DNA of 33,608 nt from Candolleomyces eurysporus (GCA_027579435.1 JANBPK010001287.1:1-33608); one strand, 5' to 3'. Counted from the first letter of the stretch, positions 22,233 to 33,068 are shown. The notes: generated by a model from the sequence alone, not told the origin. Made by a program: numbers and translations.

Positions 22233-23608
22233 CTACTTCTGACCGTATGGAAACTGCTCTCCGCAATCGCTACCAAGTATCGCAGGTACACTGGTATAGA
22301 AATATCGTAGATTCTTGATCAGATTCCGCCTCAGCACGCCTGTTGGGTTGGGATACAACGTCTTCACCGTATTCAAGATATCCTTGTATAACAAACAACG
22401 CTTTGTGAAGTCGGCGGAGGTGGGATCGACCACGAAGTTGTTGACCTTTCCATCAGCGTTTCCGCCAGGAAGGAACGGGTGCATGGCGAAGATTTCCGCA
22501 ATTCCCTGGTTACTCATTGGAGTAGGAGGCCTGAAGAAGTCAGGAGGGTACCTCATATCTCTGAAGAACGACAGAGCCGACGCCATGTCCAACCTTTTGT
22601 CTGTTCTTCGCCCATCAACGAAGAAATTGATTGGAAAGGCCGACTCTCCGTACGCCGTAAAAAAGCGAACGTTCTTAAATGAGAACTGGGGGTTGGTGGC
22701 GATAGAGTCTTGCAGGCGTTGGAATCGCAGCTCTCCAGCAACTGTGAGGTTGTAGTACCCGTCTCCGTATCGGTTGCTGAAGTCGACAAACTGATGCGTA
22801 CAATCGAAGGATTACTTAGTACCATGGTTGAGCTCACGTAGAGTACACGTACCTTATCAAACAAGGTTTGGTTGAAGCTGTGATTGTCACCGAAGAACGC
22901 GTCTGCTCGAGTCATACCAGCGTCTCCTGCAACATGCCATTAATATTTTGAACGAAGTAGCTTATAATATGATTCACCCTCGAAGGTCCCGTGGACGTTA
23001 AAACCGCCAGCATGAGCGGGAGGTGGAGGATCGGGTCCAGTCTTCCGCGTCTTGCCTCCGATGCTGAGCAGGTCGGTGACAAGATTCCCGTTCATCAAGT
23101 GGGCTAGGTAGGTCACGAAGATCGCGAGATTGTTCTCCATGTTGAATCCTACACAGAAAATGAGCTGAGTGTATGCACAGCCGATCCGCCATTGAATAAA
23201 CTCACCTTCCTGAACAGAGTTGACCATCTGGGCTGGGGTAGCGACACCATCCCGGGAGATATACTGATAAGTCCACGATGATTCAATGATCATGTTGAGA
23301 TAACGAGCAATACTAACACCATGAGATGCAAGCGTGTTCATTCCTGGGCACGGTCCACGCTCATCTCCAGCCCTCAGTGGCCTCCATGGATGAGCACGGT
23401 CGTTGACCAGCTTGGCGCCGGTGAATTTCGGCGGACCAGGCGGCGGCGGAGGATTGACTGCGCCAGGTGCTCCGCCTGTGCGAGGGCCAGCGTCGTAAAA
23501 TTCTTGATGCTCCGGAAGGTCCACATTGTTGGAGAGCGCTAACGAAGGGGAAAGTGTGCCGAAAGTGAAGAAGAGGGTAGTAAGAAGAACGAAGAATTGG
23601 GGGATCAT
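22233..23608 (-). CDS. UPO-3: secreted unspecific peroxygenase-like protein
   Basis: Exons (minus): 23608-23318, 23263-23206, 23148-22978, 22926-22853, 22790-22233; 1152 bp, 383 residues, with exon lengths identical to UPO-2. Signal peptide, Pro-rich linker, PCPGMNTLASHG (heme Cys), EGDAGMTR, and RFFTAYGE (Arg/Glu pair) are all present, so it looks functional. Unlike UPO-1 (LLRR/QEV) and UPO-2 (LPKR/QEV), the pro-site reads LPEH/QEF: the dibasic processing signal is lost. The gene has no N bases and is the cleanest of the three. Confidence 0.93.
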
Positions 23609-23653
23609 GTTCGGTGTTTACTGTCTGGCTCTTCCTGCTGGCTAATGGGAAGC

Positions 23654-23660
23654 TTTTATA
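23654..23660 (-). promoter_or_regulatory. TATA box of UPO-3
   Basis: TATAAAA on the minus strand, 46 bp before the ATG, matching UPO-2. Confidence 0.65.
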
Positions 23661-25740
23661 GAGTTTCTGTATAGTATCCTTGCAAACCTGAGTATATGGG
23701 GTATTCCTATTCGTCCCTCTTTATGGAGCACGTCTCGAAAATTTAGCAATGCTTCACTACAAGCGTGATTTGAGCAGCGGATCTATTCGACTCATCGGAC
23801 ACAAGAGCAAAATGGTCACGTCTGGCTGAGGTCAGTTCCATCAAACCCCGGCGATTTCTCAGTGTGTGTGCGTCTGTATCTGTGCCCTGCGTGTATCCAT
23901 AAACGCTTTGATACGCATCGATACATTCTTGTGCGTCTATAGCTCTGAGCTCACTCTTGCCTATTTGCATGTCCTTTATAGGTGTGGGATTGTCTAAGGC
24001 CTCTCATTCACTATTTTTTGGCACTAAGCAAAGATACTTCCAAGACTTCGAACATAACCTTGTACTACCATGAAGCCAGAGACATTCCTCCGTCTCGTAA
24101 AGACACACATGAGAGGTGAAACCGGCCGTTCCTTATTGGGACCTTGTGCCGTTACCACCTACCTACCTACCACATTTACACCAGCGCTACAGCCCCCGGT
24201 GTCCAGTAACCAGCCGATGATTTCGTAGATCGGAGGAGCGAGCACCTCGCAATTTGATTCCCAGATAGTTGCTCTGTGGTTACTGAGCGCAGTAATTACA
24301 TACTGCGAATGAGACCTCTTTGATCGATCTTTTGTCAGCCTGCGACGGAGCCAGCCAAGTTGGAGGGAGAAGGGGCCGTTCCTGTACGAAATGCGCTAGG
24401 TTTAACATGTAAAGACTCTGAAGAATCGTGTTCCGGCCGCGAATGGGACGAAATAACGGGAGCTGTCAGTACCGTAGGAGAAGCTGCGTCTGAGAAAACG
24501 TGCTATTGCAAACATAAGGATTACTTTTGACCGCCTTTTCTCGCGCAGCGAGCTTCTCTAAACACTCCTCGAGGTCAAGCATTCTGACCGGGAGCTAGCC
24601 CTCTAGAGCTCTAGCGTGAACCCTCAAGTCCTCAAGGAGCCCACAAGCGTCAAGACAAGGTCGTCCGAGTCATCGCTAGCATAAAATCTTTGGAACTCGC
24701 TGGGTTGAGCGAACCTCCTGTCATATACGCTAGTAATCGACTTTGTACCCGACAATCAAGAAGTGAAACTGATAGAATTGCGCACAAGGGTAGCGAATCG
24801 CGTGTGTAGCGGCTGAATAACTCAGCGCATGACCACGAACAAGGGGTCGAGCTTTGAATGGGAGCCCACCAGCCTCGAACCGTGGGCGTCGAATGTGCAG
24901 ATATACGACACACCTAAATTCTATCTCNTTTTTAAAAATTTTCCTCACCCTGAACGTTTTCGAAGGTACGGAGACCCATTGGAAGCCCACCGTTACGAAT
25001 CTCACAATCTTAAGCCATCTTTCTGAGCTCACCTTTCTGGTATTTTCAGATGGTGGGCAATGTCTGCTTCTGGGTCGTCCACATGCGTGCCATTCCTGGG
25101 ATATCATATGAGGTGAATGCGGTCAATGATTCCCATATTTGAGGCACTGGTCGCAGTTTAGGGACTCCCGAGAGGACGTATGATATGGTATGAGATGATC
25201 GCGATTAACCGTGCCCAGGTGTGAGCCATTGATTGCGCACGACAATACGTAAATGAGGACCGCTCTGGGGGAGGTTGAATGGAGATCCACCGAGTTCTCC
25301 GAGTCAGCAATCTTGAGTAGTGTTTCGAGAGGTCCCGTAGAAAGCGGCCGTTCCCGACTGGGACCGCCGTGACTACTCGTCGGCCTTGTCGGCGGCGGCC
25401 ACTTCTTGCTTCGTTCCTGAGCGCTCCCCGCTCCTACCTTTTCAGTTCTCGGGGAAACATCTCAGACTCTTAGATAGTGCGTTAAACCGTCAGATTGAAT
25501 CACTACAGCGCAGACGCTGTTACATTGTCCCCCAAAGTTGTAGCATGGTAGCAGGATTCTACAGATCCATGCGCTATTCGTTCGTAGTCGATGGGATGCG
25601 TATGGCCATGCTGTCCTCAAGTCAGTACCAATCGTAGTGGAAACAGAGCGGATGGCTGGTGCGAAACGTGGTGAATTGAGCAGAGCGCAATATAAACGAG
25701 GGTGGAGAGATATAGAGAAATTGAGGGGATTGAGAGGGGG
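23661..25740. other. Gene-poor stretch of unit B
   Basis: Counterpart of about 9918-12350. It holds the UPO-3 upstream region, the CTACCTACCTACC run near 24160, and the same exon-like relics as unit A. A roughly 50-bp segment near 24350-24400 is absent from A. No complete gene seen. Confidence 0.45.
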
Positions 25741-25860
25741 AAAAGAGGCGGATAAACTCACGTGTAAGTCACCGTGTTCCCAACCGGCTGGGTGTTTCCC
25801 TCAACCGGTTGGGCATGTTTGGCACAACGTGACTGTTGACGGCTGCCTCAAAAAGAGGCG
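25741..25860. mobile_element. Small insertion (100 bp) with 10-bp flanking duplication, unit B only
   Basis: The decamer AAAAGAGGCG occurs at 25741-25750 and again at 25851-25860. Unit A has a single copy at the matching place (near 12348), i.e. an empty site. The inserted 100 bp include the perfect palindrome CAACCGGTTG and the related CCCAACCGGCTGGG. No clear terminal inverted repeats or coding capacity; a very short non-autonomous element or a repair filler are both possible. Confidence 0.5.
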
Positions 25861-28096
25861 TTGAGAGTCTGGACAGGTCTGACGAATGGCGGAGACGCCT
25901 AAGAAGGCGATATCAAGACAAATTGAGAAAAATAAGCGAAGGTCCAGTCGAAAGACCATAAATAGCAATAAACGAGAGCGACACTCACATCTAAAAAAAT
26001 GACCCTTCCCCTGGGGTTAAAGTTCTTCAGAATACACGGCAGACTCTGCTCCATAAGCTTTTAATAAACCGGTCCCTTGGCGAAGTAATAATTGAGATTC
26101 CAAACCTTTTCGACTGAAAAATGCATGGGTTAAGCGAAAAACGAGGATGCTAACCAAAACGTGATCCATCATCACTGCAAGAACACAAGCAAAACATCGT
26201 GGGTGGACAATGGGATCGTAAGCGGGAGATGGCGGGTTTCTCACCGGGATTGGAACAAGGTGCGAGGAAAAATCGGTTTCGACACATTCGACTCGAAACC
26301 ACGCTACCAGCACCAGGTGACGTAGGTAACATCGGTCTAAGTGCCTTGGCCCTTCGACGTGGAATTCCGGACTCGACCATCACAGGCTCAGTTACAATAG
26401 CACTTGAAGGATTTCCTACTATCGTTTTACCTCCGCCGCCGAAAACGAAGACACCATGGGCGGTTCCAGCATCAAACTCTTCTTACTGTCCTCAACGGTG
26501 ACGTCGGTGGGTCAGGCGACAAATTGGGCGGGCGTCGTTTGGATCCGAGTTGTTTACTTCCTGGTGATCCTGTTCATTCCCCTTTCCCTTTCCCCCTTTC
26601 CACTTTCTCTCCCTCCTCCTTATTCCTTGAGCCTATCATCGTCCTCACCGCTACCCACACGATCGTGTTTGTCAGCAGACTCGAAACAATCCCATCCATC
26701 CGATCTCAAGCTTGCCTCAACTCGTCTGGCTGCTGCACAATGACGAGCTGATCTGCGAGCATACAAGCTCTATTCCATGAGCTCAATTGCACGAGTTGCT
26801 CTGGCGTAGTTGTTGCAGCGGTAGACGAAGTTAAATGACGATGAAGCGGCGATAACAAAACAGGGTGTGTGTGTATGTGTGAGATGAGGTGGTGGTGGTG
26901 GTAGCCAGGAGAACGAAGGCGGGGATAATGATAAATCATCTATCGAGGTGGAGGAGAAGGTAAGGTTCGTCGAGAGGGAGGTAATGCTCAGGTGGGATCG
27001 GCGACTTGCTTTGAACAGTGAGGCGACGGAGGAGCGTTTTGCCATGAGAAGCGGCCCATGATGTGCTGGCAGTAGCCTACCAGTAGCTCATAATCAAAGA
27101 AACGAGCAGCATAAGAGAAGAGGATACGAGAGGAGGGACGTACGAGACGGATTTCATCGATATCCTGGACTTGCGATGATACTACTATCTCGTCGATGTG
27201 TATAGCCCATAAGCACCTCGAGGAACGTAAAGTCGTCACTGTCCTACCCTAACCTGCCCTTCATAGCAAACCGTTGCCGAATTGGTAAGGAGCATATCGA
27301 ATAAAAGGAGAATCAGCACGCAAGTTGCTTGTGTTGTCCCACCAGTCGCTGTTGCCAAACAGTGGGCAAAGTGATTGCAAACTAGAGTCTCAACCCTTGG
27401 CCGTCTTGGTCTTGAGGGCCAGGTCTTTGGTTGAGATCGTTCGTTAGGGTGGACACCGGTCGGGAATGCTCGTTGTGGTCACTTTGTAAGGTAGTTCAAA
27501 TGGCAGAAAGCGATCGGTCCGGGTGGGTTTGTGGGGATAGATTCAAAGCGCTAGCTCGGCCATGCATGATTCCGTGGTATAAAGGACTGGACCAGCGCGA
27601 TGAGAGGGTGCCAATTGACCCAACCCTCCCACTCGACAACGCTTTCCATTGAGCTCGCAGGTACAGCACGCACCCTCACGACGAAAGTCGCAGACCGATA
27701 CCAGGGTCAATCCGCGTGAACGACAACCGCTATAGCGCCTGACACACAGGCCGAATGCCTTACTTTGGAGCCTTTCATACTATCTCCACTACCGACACCG
27801 ACACCAGGATTCGACAGAGCCCGCGGTTTGAAGCTACTTGGACCCCATATGAAAGCTAGGTTTCCTAGATTCAGGTGCATGAATCTGTCATACAGACAAT
27901 CCCACGACCTGCGATTGATGATTCAACATCTCACTGCAACCTAACAGGCAAATCAACACCTATTCGACCCAAACACTCGGCAGTCACGCAAGGCTCCATA
28001 TACGCTAGGGATCCACCTACAGAACTACAGAAAGACCGTGGGCAAAGGACGTGGTAACACCTTTCTTCCCAGGCCGCATCGGAAATCAAATAGAGC
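25861..28096. other. Gene-poor stretch of unit B
   Basis: Counterpart of parts of 12360-12636 and 15870-18035. It includes a TG/GGT microsatellite at about 26863-26905 and a short polypyrimidine tract. Frames such as 26456-26743 (+) and 27045-26770 (-) are low-complexity or not preserved in unit A. Confidence 0.5.
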
Positions 28097-30009
28097 CTAT
28101 ATGAGTGGAGCGGTCGCGAGATTCCTGCGCATGATAATGTCCCTGACTGTAAAGGACGGAAACGAGTGGTGAGCAATAAAAAGATAGATTGAATGAGACG
28201 GTGACGCACCAGTCGAGATAAAAATCGCAACGGCTTTGAAATCCTGCAGCAAAGAAAGAAGAGGTTAGAGGGGTGAGACTCCGATGGTGGGGAGCGCTCG
28301 CAACGAGTGTCACGCACCACAGTAGAAACCGAGTGTGTATGGAGATCGCTTCCTTTACGTACGCCATTCTTAGCTATGTCCCTGAACTTGTCTCTGAAAT
28401 CTTGACTCTGAGCTCAGCGGGCATCGAGGTGACTGAAATAAACATGAGCTCACATTTTGAAACTGTTCCAAAATCGTTATCTCGGTCTCCATAACTAGGG
28501 AAATGATCTTCAACCTTGACACCTCTTGCAAGCTTGCGTTTCAGCGAATCGCATTTGGTTAGAAAGAGTACAAGGCCGGATTCATTGAGTAAACGGGAGT
28601 TGCAGATATCGCGCCAGAGGAGGAGAGAGTTTTCCAGTCGGTTGACCCTCGGAGCCTCCGGTAAATGCTCGTCGAAATCTGAGATGGCTGGGTGAAGTGT
28701 TAGCTACAGCAGTGGAGCTCAAGTGGTTCAGGATACGTACAGGCGACTTTCGGGTTTGAAACGGTAATGAGACAGACGCAAGGGAGGAGAAACGCTGATC
28801 CACTTACAAAATACAATAGTATCCACCCCTTCAAAGTACGGCATCCATGTGGGTCGTGCCATCCTCCAACTTGCAATATCATACAAACACATGTCTTCGC
28901 CAGACCTATACGCTCTGATCATCGTTCTCTGGAGTGTTATACGGTACTCTTGGATACCGGTTCTTGAGCGAACACGCGCGACGTCTGCATCAGAAGGCAC
29001 GTAGCCACGAGAGGCGATCCGGTTTAGATCTTCTAGAAGACTGTGAGATACGGCAGTGAGTAAGAACATGATAACAGCGTCGGAGAAAAACAAATATCGG
29101 AGGAAGGCACGTACAACTGAGCCGATTCCTCTAACTCGATCTTCCTCTTCCTCATTACTGATTTCACCGTCTCGTCCGTCAACAGGATTGTGATATCCTC
29201 TTGACAGCAAGCTATTAGAATGGTCGCTTCTTCACTCTCCTTTCCAGCATGACAGGGAGAATTTGCCGCAATTGAGGTAGCTAGCCATTTACGTAGCCTC
29301 TTTCCTGCGTGCCTAATAGGAGACAGTCGCATCAGCAAACGCCGGTGTTTGTCCTGGCTGCTACCATCGTCGCCGGCCGGGATATCGGCGTCATTGCCCC
29401 CAGAAGAGGATGATTCGAATCTACCTGAGGGTGCGGCGTCTGGACAGGATGGCATCTCAAAAGGATACTCGGTTGCCACATTCGAGTGAGTGTCATCCAG
29501 AGGAGATTCCACAAGAGCTTCACCGTCCAATTCGGACTGCAATGAATCAAGGATCGTCACAATTGCTATGAGAATCTTGAGCTGGATCACGTATTTCCAC
29601 TTTGCCAGCTCTGCGTTCCATTCATCTGGAGCAAATCTCATTCGCAGATCTGCAGAACCAGCGAGAGCTGCCGGTCGGTCGGTATGACTGGGAGTGATAG
29701 AAGGCGTACTCACGCTTGACCATATCTAGCCTCCCTGCGAAAAGATGTGGTTCAGGAGATGCCAGTCTACATTCGAATGAGGAAGCACGACGTACCACTT
29801 TCAGAGTCTCCAATGAACACCGCCTTCACCTCGTTTCTTCTCCTCAAGTTCTGGCTCTCCGTCCTCAGCGCCTGGTCAATCTCATCGCTCCTCTGCTTGG
29901 CCTCGGCTTCACGAGCTTCACGCGTAGCACGCTCAGTAGGAGTCTCGTTCTCGGGTGGCTTCAGGGAGACGACAAAAGGATTGTCACCATGATCCGCGTC
30001 TTCTGCCAT
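28097..30009 (-). CDS. Divergent G-protein alpha-like protein, copy B, nine exons including a 6-nt micro-exon
   Basis: Exons (minus): 30009-29796, 29734-29714, 29649-29115, 29040-28808, 28746-28741 (6 nt), 28687-28454, 28400-28363, 28243-28210, 28146-28097; 1365 bp, 454 residues in frame. Family marks: KAVFIGDSESG (P-loop start), the helical-domain block LRMRFAPDEWNAELAKW, RLSPI, LEDLNRIASRGYVPS, VRSRTGIQEY (switch I region), VFFASISDFDE, FLTKCDSLKRK (G4), and a C-terminus VRDIIMRRNLATAPLI. It resembles the expanded G-alpha set of mushrooms. Key residues are lost: GKS/T becomes GRL, the DxGGQ of switch II becomes DIASW, G4 Asn becomes Thr, and no G5 loop is seen. GTP binding or hydrolysis is therefore doubtful; it may be a pseudo-GTPase or a gene in decay. 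Confidence 0.78.
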
Positions 30010-30446
30010 GCCAGGATGACGTGTCCAGGTTTACACGCGAGCTGCGGACAATTTACAAGAGCCTGAGCGTTTGGGCTACCCAGTGGCGAGAAATCCTTTG
30101 GTTTGATAGTCTTGCTGGCCGAGGGTTACAAGCTGGGGGTGAGGGTAGGGGACAGTCTGACATTTGGAACGCTCCAGCGAGTTTCCGGTCCGCAATGATA
30201 GACGCTCAGGAATTTCGGACCTCAACTCCAGACTCGCGGATCAAATCGGAGGCATTCAATCAGCTGGCCACTTCGTATAGACAACCTCTTCCAACAAAGG
30301 GCAAGGATGTTCCGAAATTGCCTTGATTGTCAGAAAAGATTTCGAAATCTGATGAGGGAACGTGGGTTGCGAGGCAGACATTAGTGTGAGGTTGGGGAGT
30401 AGGCTTCGAGTGTGAGCATGAATGCAAATATGGAGGTATACGTACC

Positions 30447-30865
30447 TCACATTGCCCTCTTGCCTTGCTTATGGGTTGCACCTGCTCGCATCGCATCCAG
30501 CTTCAAGTTTACTGACCTATAGGGCGCCACGCGGAGGCATCCTGGTATCAAGTCCAGGTCATATGTGATGCCTAACCAATCTGGTGGCGTGCCATGAATT
30601 ACAGCCATCGAGTTCGACATCCATTTTCCACCCACTTCCGATCTCTCTCGTTGGAACCATTTCATAGTACCCTCTGCGCTTTGGCAAAGCCAACTCCGTT
30701 TGTGTGATGTACAACCGAAAAGTTGCACTCAGAGGCTCATCCAACTCACCCTCGGCTCCAGTGCACATACGTCGTTCGTCGTTCATAGAAGAGCGTGTTC
30801 TCACCCGACAAGTGAAGAAATATATGTATACCTCGTCAAAAGCTAAAAGATCAGGTGTTCTCAAT
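30447..30865 (-). pseudogene. Decayed unrecognised gene, copy B
   Basis: Minus-strand pieces: EGELDEPLSATFRLYI, GYYEMVPTREIGSGWKMDVE, TPPDWLGITYDLDL and VNLKLDAMRAGATHKQGKRA with a stop at 30447. The counterpart of copy A's ATG is lost, and one base is out of frame near GGCACGCCACC (about 30585). Copy A carries different lesions, so both copies decay independently. Family not recognised. Confidence 0.45.
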
Positions 30866-31495
30866 ATCTTAACCTGCCTGTCACCGCCGCATGTACTTAC
30901 GAGAGATTGATATCATTCGATAGGAAATACAATCTAGTATTTAAACCCAATTGACCAAGGCTCCGTAGGGGATGGTACAGAGGTTTGGAGGATGTAACAA
31001 ATGTGCTTCCAGATATATCTAGCTCTCAGGCATGATCTCATGTCTCCCCTCCATTATCTATTCATTCAATGTGTTAGATCCTTTCTGTATAGTCGCTAAA
31101 TGGCTGCAATCATGATTTATAGTAGGTTCGGTTACTTCCTTTCCAACCACCGACCTACAATGGACAGACGAACGAACATACGAGCCTCCCAAATCGGATA
31201 CTGCCTTGTTCGAGGAGCAGGGATCAAGGATTTGATTCAATTTACTTTGAATTTTGCTATCGGAAGCGGGATGGGAAAGACTAACGTCAGGAACAGCTTT
31301 CCTTGCCGCACCTTTCCGAAGAAATAAAAATGATCCTTGATAAATACAGGAAGGGGGGGTGTATTCTGGGCTTGAGTGACGAACCAGGATTAACAACCAC
31401 CCTCTACTCTCCCGAAAAACAGCTACAGCTTCTATATCTTTAAGCCGAGCCTCTCTGNCCCCCCACTCCATTACCTTGCATCTCTCAATATTACC

Positions 31496-31709
31496 ATGCA
31501 TTTCACCCGCATCCTCTTCGCTGCCGTCCTTGCTGCCATCGCTGGTACGCCCCTTGTCCAATTTGCCTTTGAGCGTGGAACTTGGTTAATAGTCTGATTT
31601 TGTGCAATTGATAGGCTCATCGTTCGTTCTTGCGTCGCCCATCCCTGCACCAGAGCCCGTTGCAGAGGCTCAACCCCAGGCTTGCCAAATCTTGAACTCC
31701 TGTGGCTAA
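31496..31709 (+). CDS. Secreted peptide precursor 2, predicted mature octapeptide CQILNSCG
   Basis: Two exons, 31496-31544 and 31615-31709, again with a 70-bp intron at the same position; 47 residues. The signal peptide ends FVLA. The ladder reads SP, IP, AP, EP, VA, EA, QP, QA, so the changes from precursor 1 (V to I, A to E) fall on the first residue of each pair. The octapeptide CQILNSCG is unchanged, with one synonymous base difference (CAA for Gln). Its promoter is conserved except that the upstream TATA element has become GTGTATT within a run of G (about 31353-31365), so expression may be altered. Confidence 0.78.
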
Positions 31710-31711
31710 AT

Positions 31712-31762
31712 GTGAGTTTAAGTCTGCTCCTTATAGGTGTACACACGGACTCACGGAAACAG
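31712..31762 (+). other. Putative 3'-UTR intron of peptide gene 2
   Basis: GTGAGT begins two bases after the stop; ends AAACAG. Same arrangement as gene 1. Confidence 0.45.
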
Positions 31763-31953
31763 ACTTAGAGTCACTCAGTAGATCTACCACCCAGCACTTA
31801 ATCTATCTTCCACAAGATTTTGTGGATCGCCATTCTTCTGTCACCGTCATCTTTCGTACTTCTCGGGTTTCATTCTTGGGTTATTTGTCATGTCTCCACA
31901 CTTTTTTTTTTTGGTTCGCTTTCGACCTACCGTCATCATAATATCGCTATCTT

Positions 31954-32334
31954 CCGTACCCCGGCCGTCCTTGTATTATTCGCTCTACTGTATGTAAAAA
32001 TCACTGTGGCTACTGAGGAATGTCATGGTCTTTTAGCTGGCGGGAAGGTTCTAAACAGCGTGTGAGGATACGAATGAATCGTGTACCTCTAGAAAAGGGA
32101 ATGTCGACTGAAAATGAAAACTCACTGCGATGCCGGTCATATACTTCAACTCTGCATCAGCGTGAAGATTGGAGTCAGTGAAAGCTCTGTTAGTCCACCT
32201 TTGACACGGCACTGCTGCGTTAGACACTTTATTTATGTCTCATCCTCCCAGAAGCTCGATATACCAATCCGGCAGCATATTGATTCGGCGAATTGACGAT
32301 ACCATGCAAGGGTTTCTCAGCGCCGAATTTGGGC
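31954..32334. other. Spacer between peptide genes 2 and 3
   Basis: It starts with the flank CCGTACCCCGGCC shared with peptide gene 3; the rest (about 32000-32330) has no counterpart elsewhere in the window and no convincing gene. Confidence 0.5.
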
Positions 32335-32665
32335 ATGCTCTCATGTCTCGCCTGTATTCTCTATTCATTCAATATATTAAATCCTTGCTGTATAGTCGCT
32401 AAGTAGCTGCAATCATGATGGATAGTAGGCTCGGTTAATTCCTTCCTAACCACCAACATTCAGTTGATGAACGAAAGAACATACGAATGTCCCAAATCGG
32501 GTACTACCTTGTTGGAGGAGCAGTGAGTGAGGAATTGATTCAATTTAATTAACTCTGAATTTTGTCATCGGCGGAGGGATGGGAAAGGTTAACGTCAGGA
32601 ACAACTTTTGTTGCCACACCTTTTCGGAGAAAGACAACTGATCCTTGGTAAATACAGGAAGAGGG

Positions 32666-32673
32666 TATATATT
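32666..32673 (+). promoter_or_regulatory. TATA element of peptide gene 3
   Basis: TATATATT, 129 bp before the ATG, in the same context (followed by CTGGGC) as in gene 1. Confidence 0.55.
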
Positions 32674-32802
32674 CTGGGCATGAGAGTGGACCATGATTAA
32701 CAACCACCCTCTACTCTCTCGAGAAACAGCCACAGTCTCTATATCTCTAAACCGTACCCTTTCGCCACTCTACCCCACTATCTTAGAGCTTTCAATATCA
32801 CC

Positions 32803-33016
32803 ATGCAGTTCACCCACATCGTCTTTGCTGCCATCCTCGCTGGGTTCTCTGGTACGCCCTTTCCAATTCGCCTTTGAGCGTAGAACTTGGCTAATGGTCT
32901 GATTTCGTACTGAATTGATAGGCTCGTCATTCGTTATTGCGTCGCCCATTCCTGCACCAGCGCCTGTTGCAGAGGCTCAACCCCAGGCTTGCCAGATCTT
33001 GAACTCCTGTGGCTGA
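32803..33016 (+). CDS. Secreted peptide precursor 3, predicted mature octapeptide CQILNSCG
   Basis: Exons 32803-32851 and 32922-33016 with a 70-bp intron; 47 residues, stop TGA instead of TAA. Signal peptide MQFTHIVFAAILAGFS.. ending FVIA; ladder SP, IP, AP, AP, VA, EA, QP, QA; octapeptide CQILNSCG identical to the other two. It lies in a roughly 1-kb repeat (about 32335-33300) that contains only this gene and its flanks, so it arose by a smaller duplication separate from the unit A/B event. Confidence 0.8.
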
Positions 33017-33018
33017 AC

Positions 33019-33068
33019 GTGAGCTTTTATCTGCTCCTGTCGGGTGTACACCCGAACTCATGAATCAG
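33019..33068 (+). other. Putative 3'-UTR intron of peptide gene 3
   Basis: GTGAGC begins two bases after the stop; CAG acceptor at 33066-33068. Confidence 0.45.

Larger units (their letters stand above)
21785..31953. repeat. Segmental tandem duplication, unit B (10.2 kb)
   Basis: Direct copy of unit A with UPO-3, G-alpha copy B, the decayed gene and peptide gene 2 in the same order. It lacks several blocks of A (12637-15869, 17709-17944 and some hundreds of bases around 10985-11280) and has its own 100-bp insertion at 25751-25850. Its right end continues into sequence also seen after peptide gene 3 (CCGTACCCCGGCC), so this end is the original flank. Confidence 0.9.

Noticed and set aside
22553..22915. 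120-codon minus-strand frame within UPO-3
   Set aside because: Out-of-frame read-through from exon 4 across the intron into exon 5; the correct frame gives the UPO sequence.
31058..31561. 167-codon minus-strand frame over peptide gene 2
   Set aside because: It is antisense to the conserved promoter and exon 1; equivalents in the other copies are interrupted, so it is a shadow of promoter conservation.
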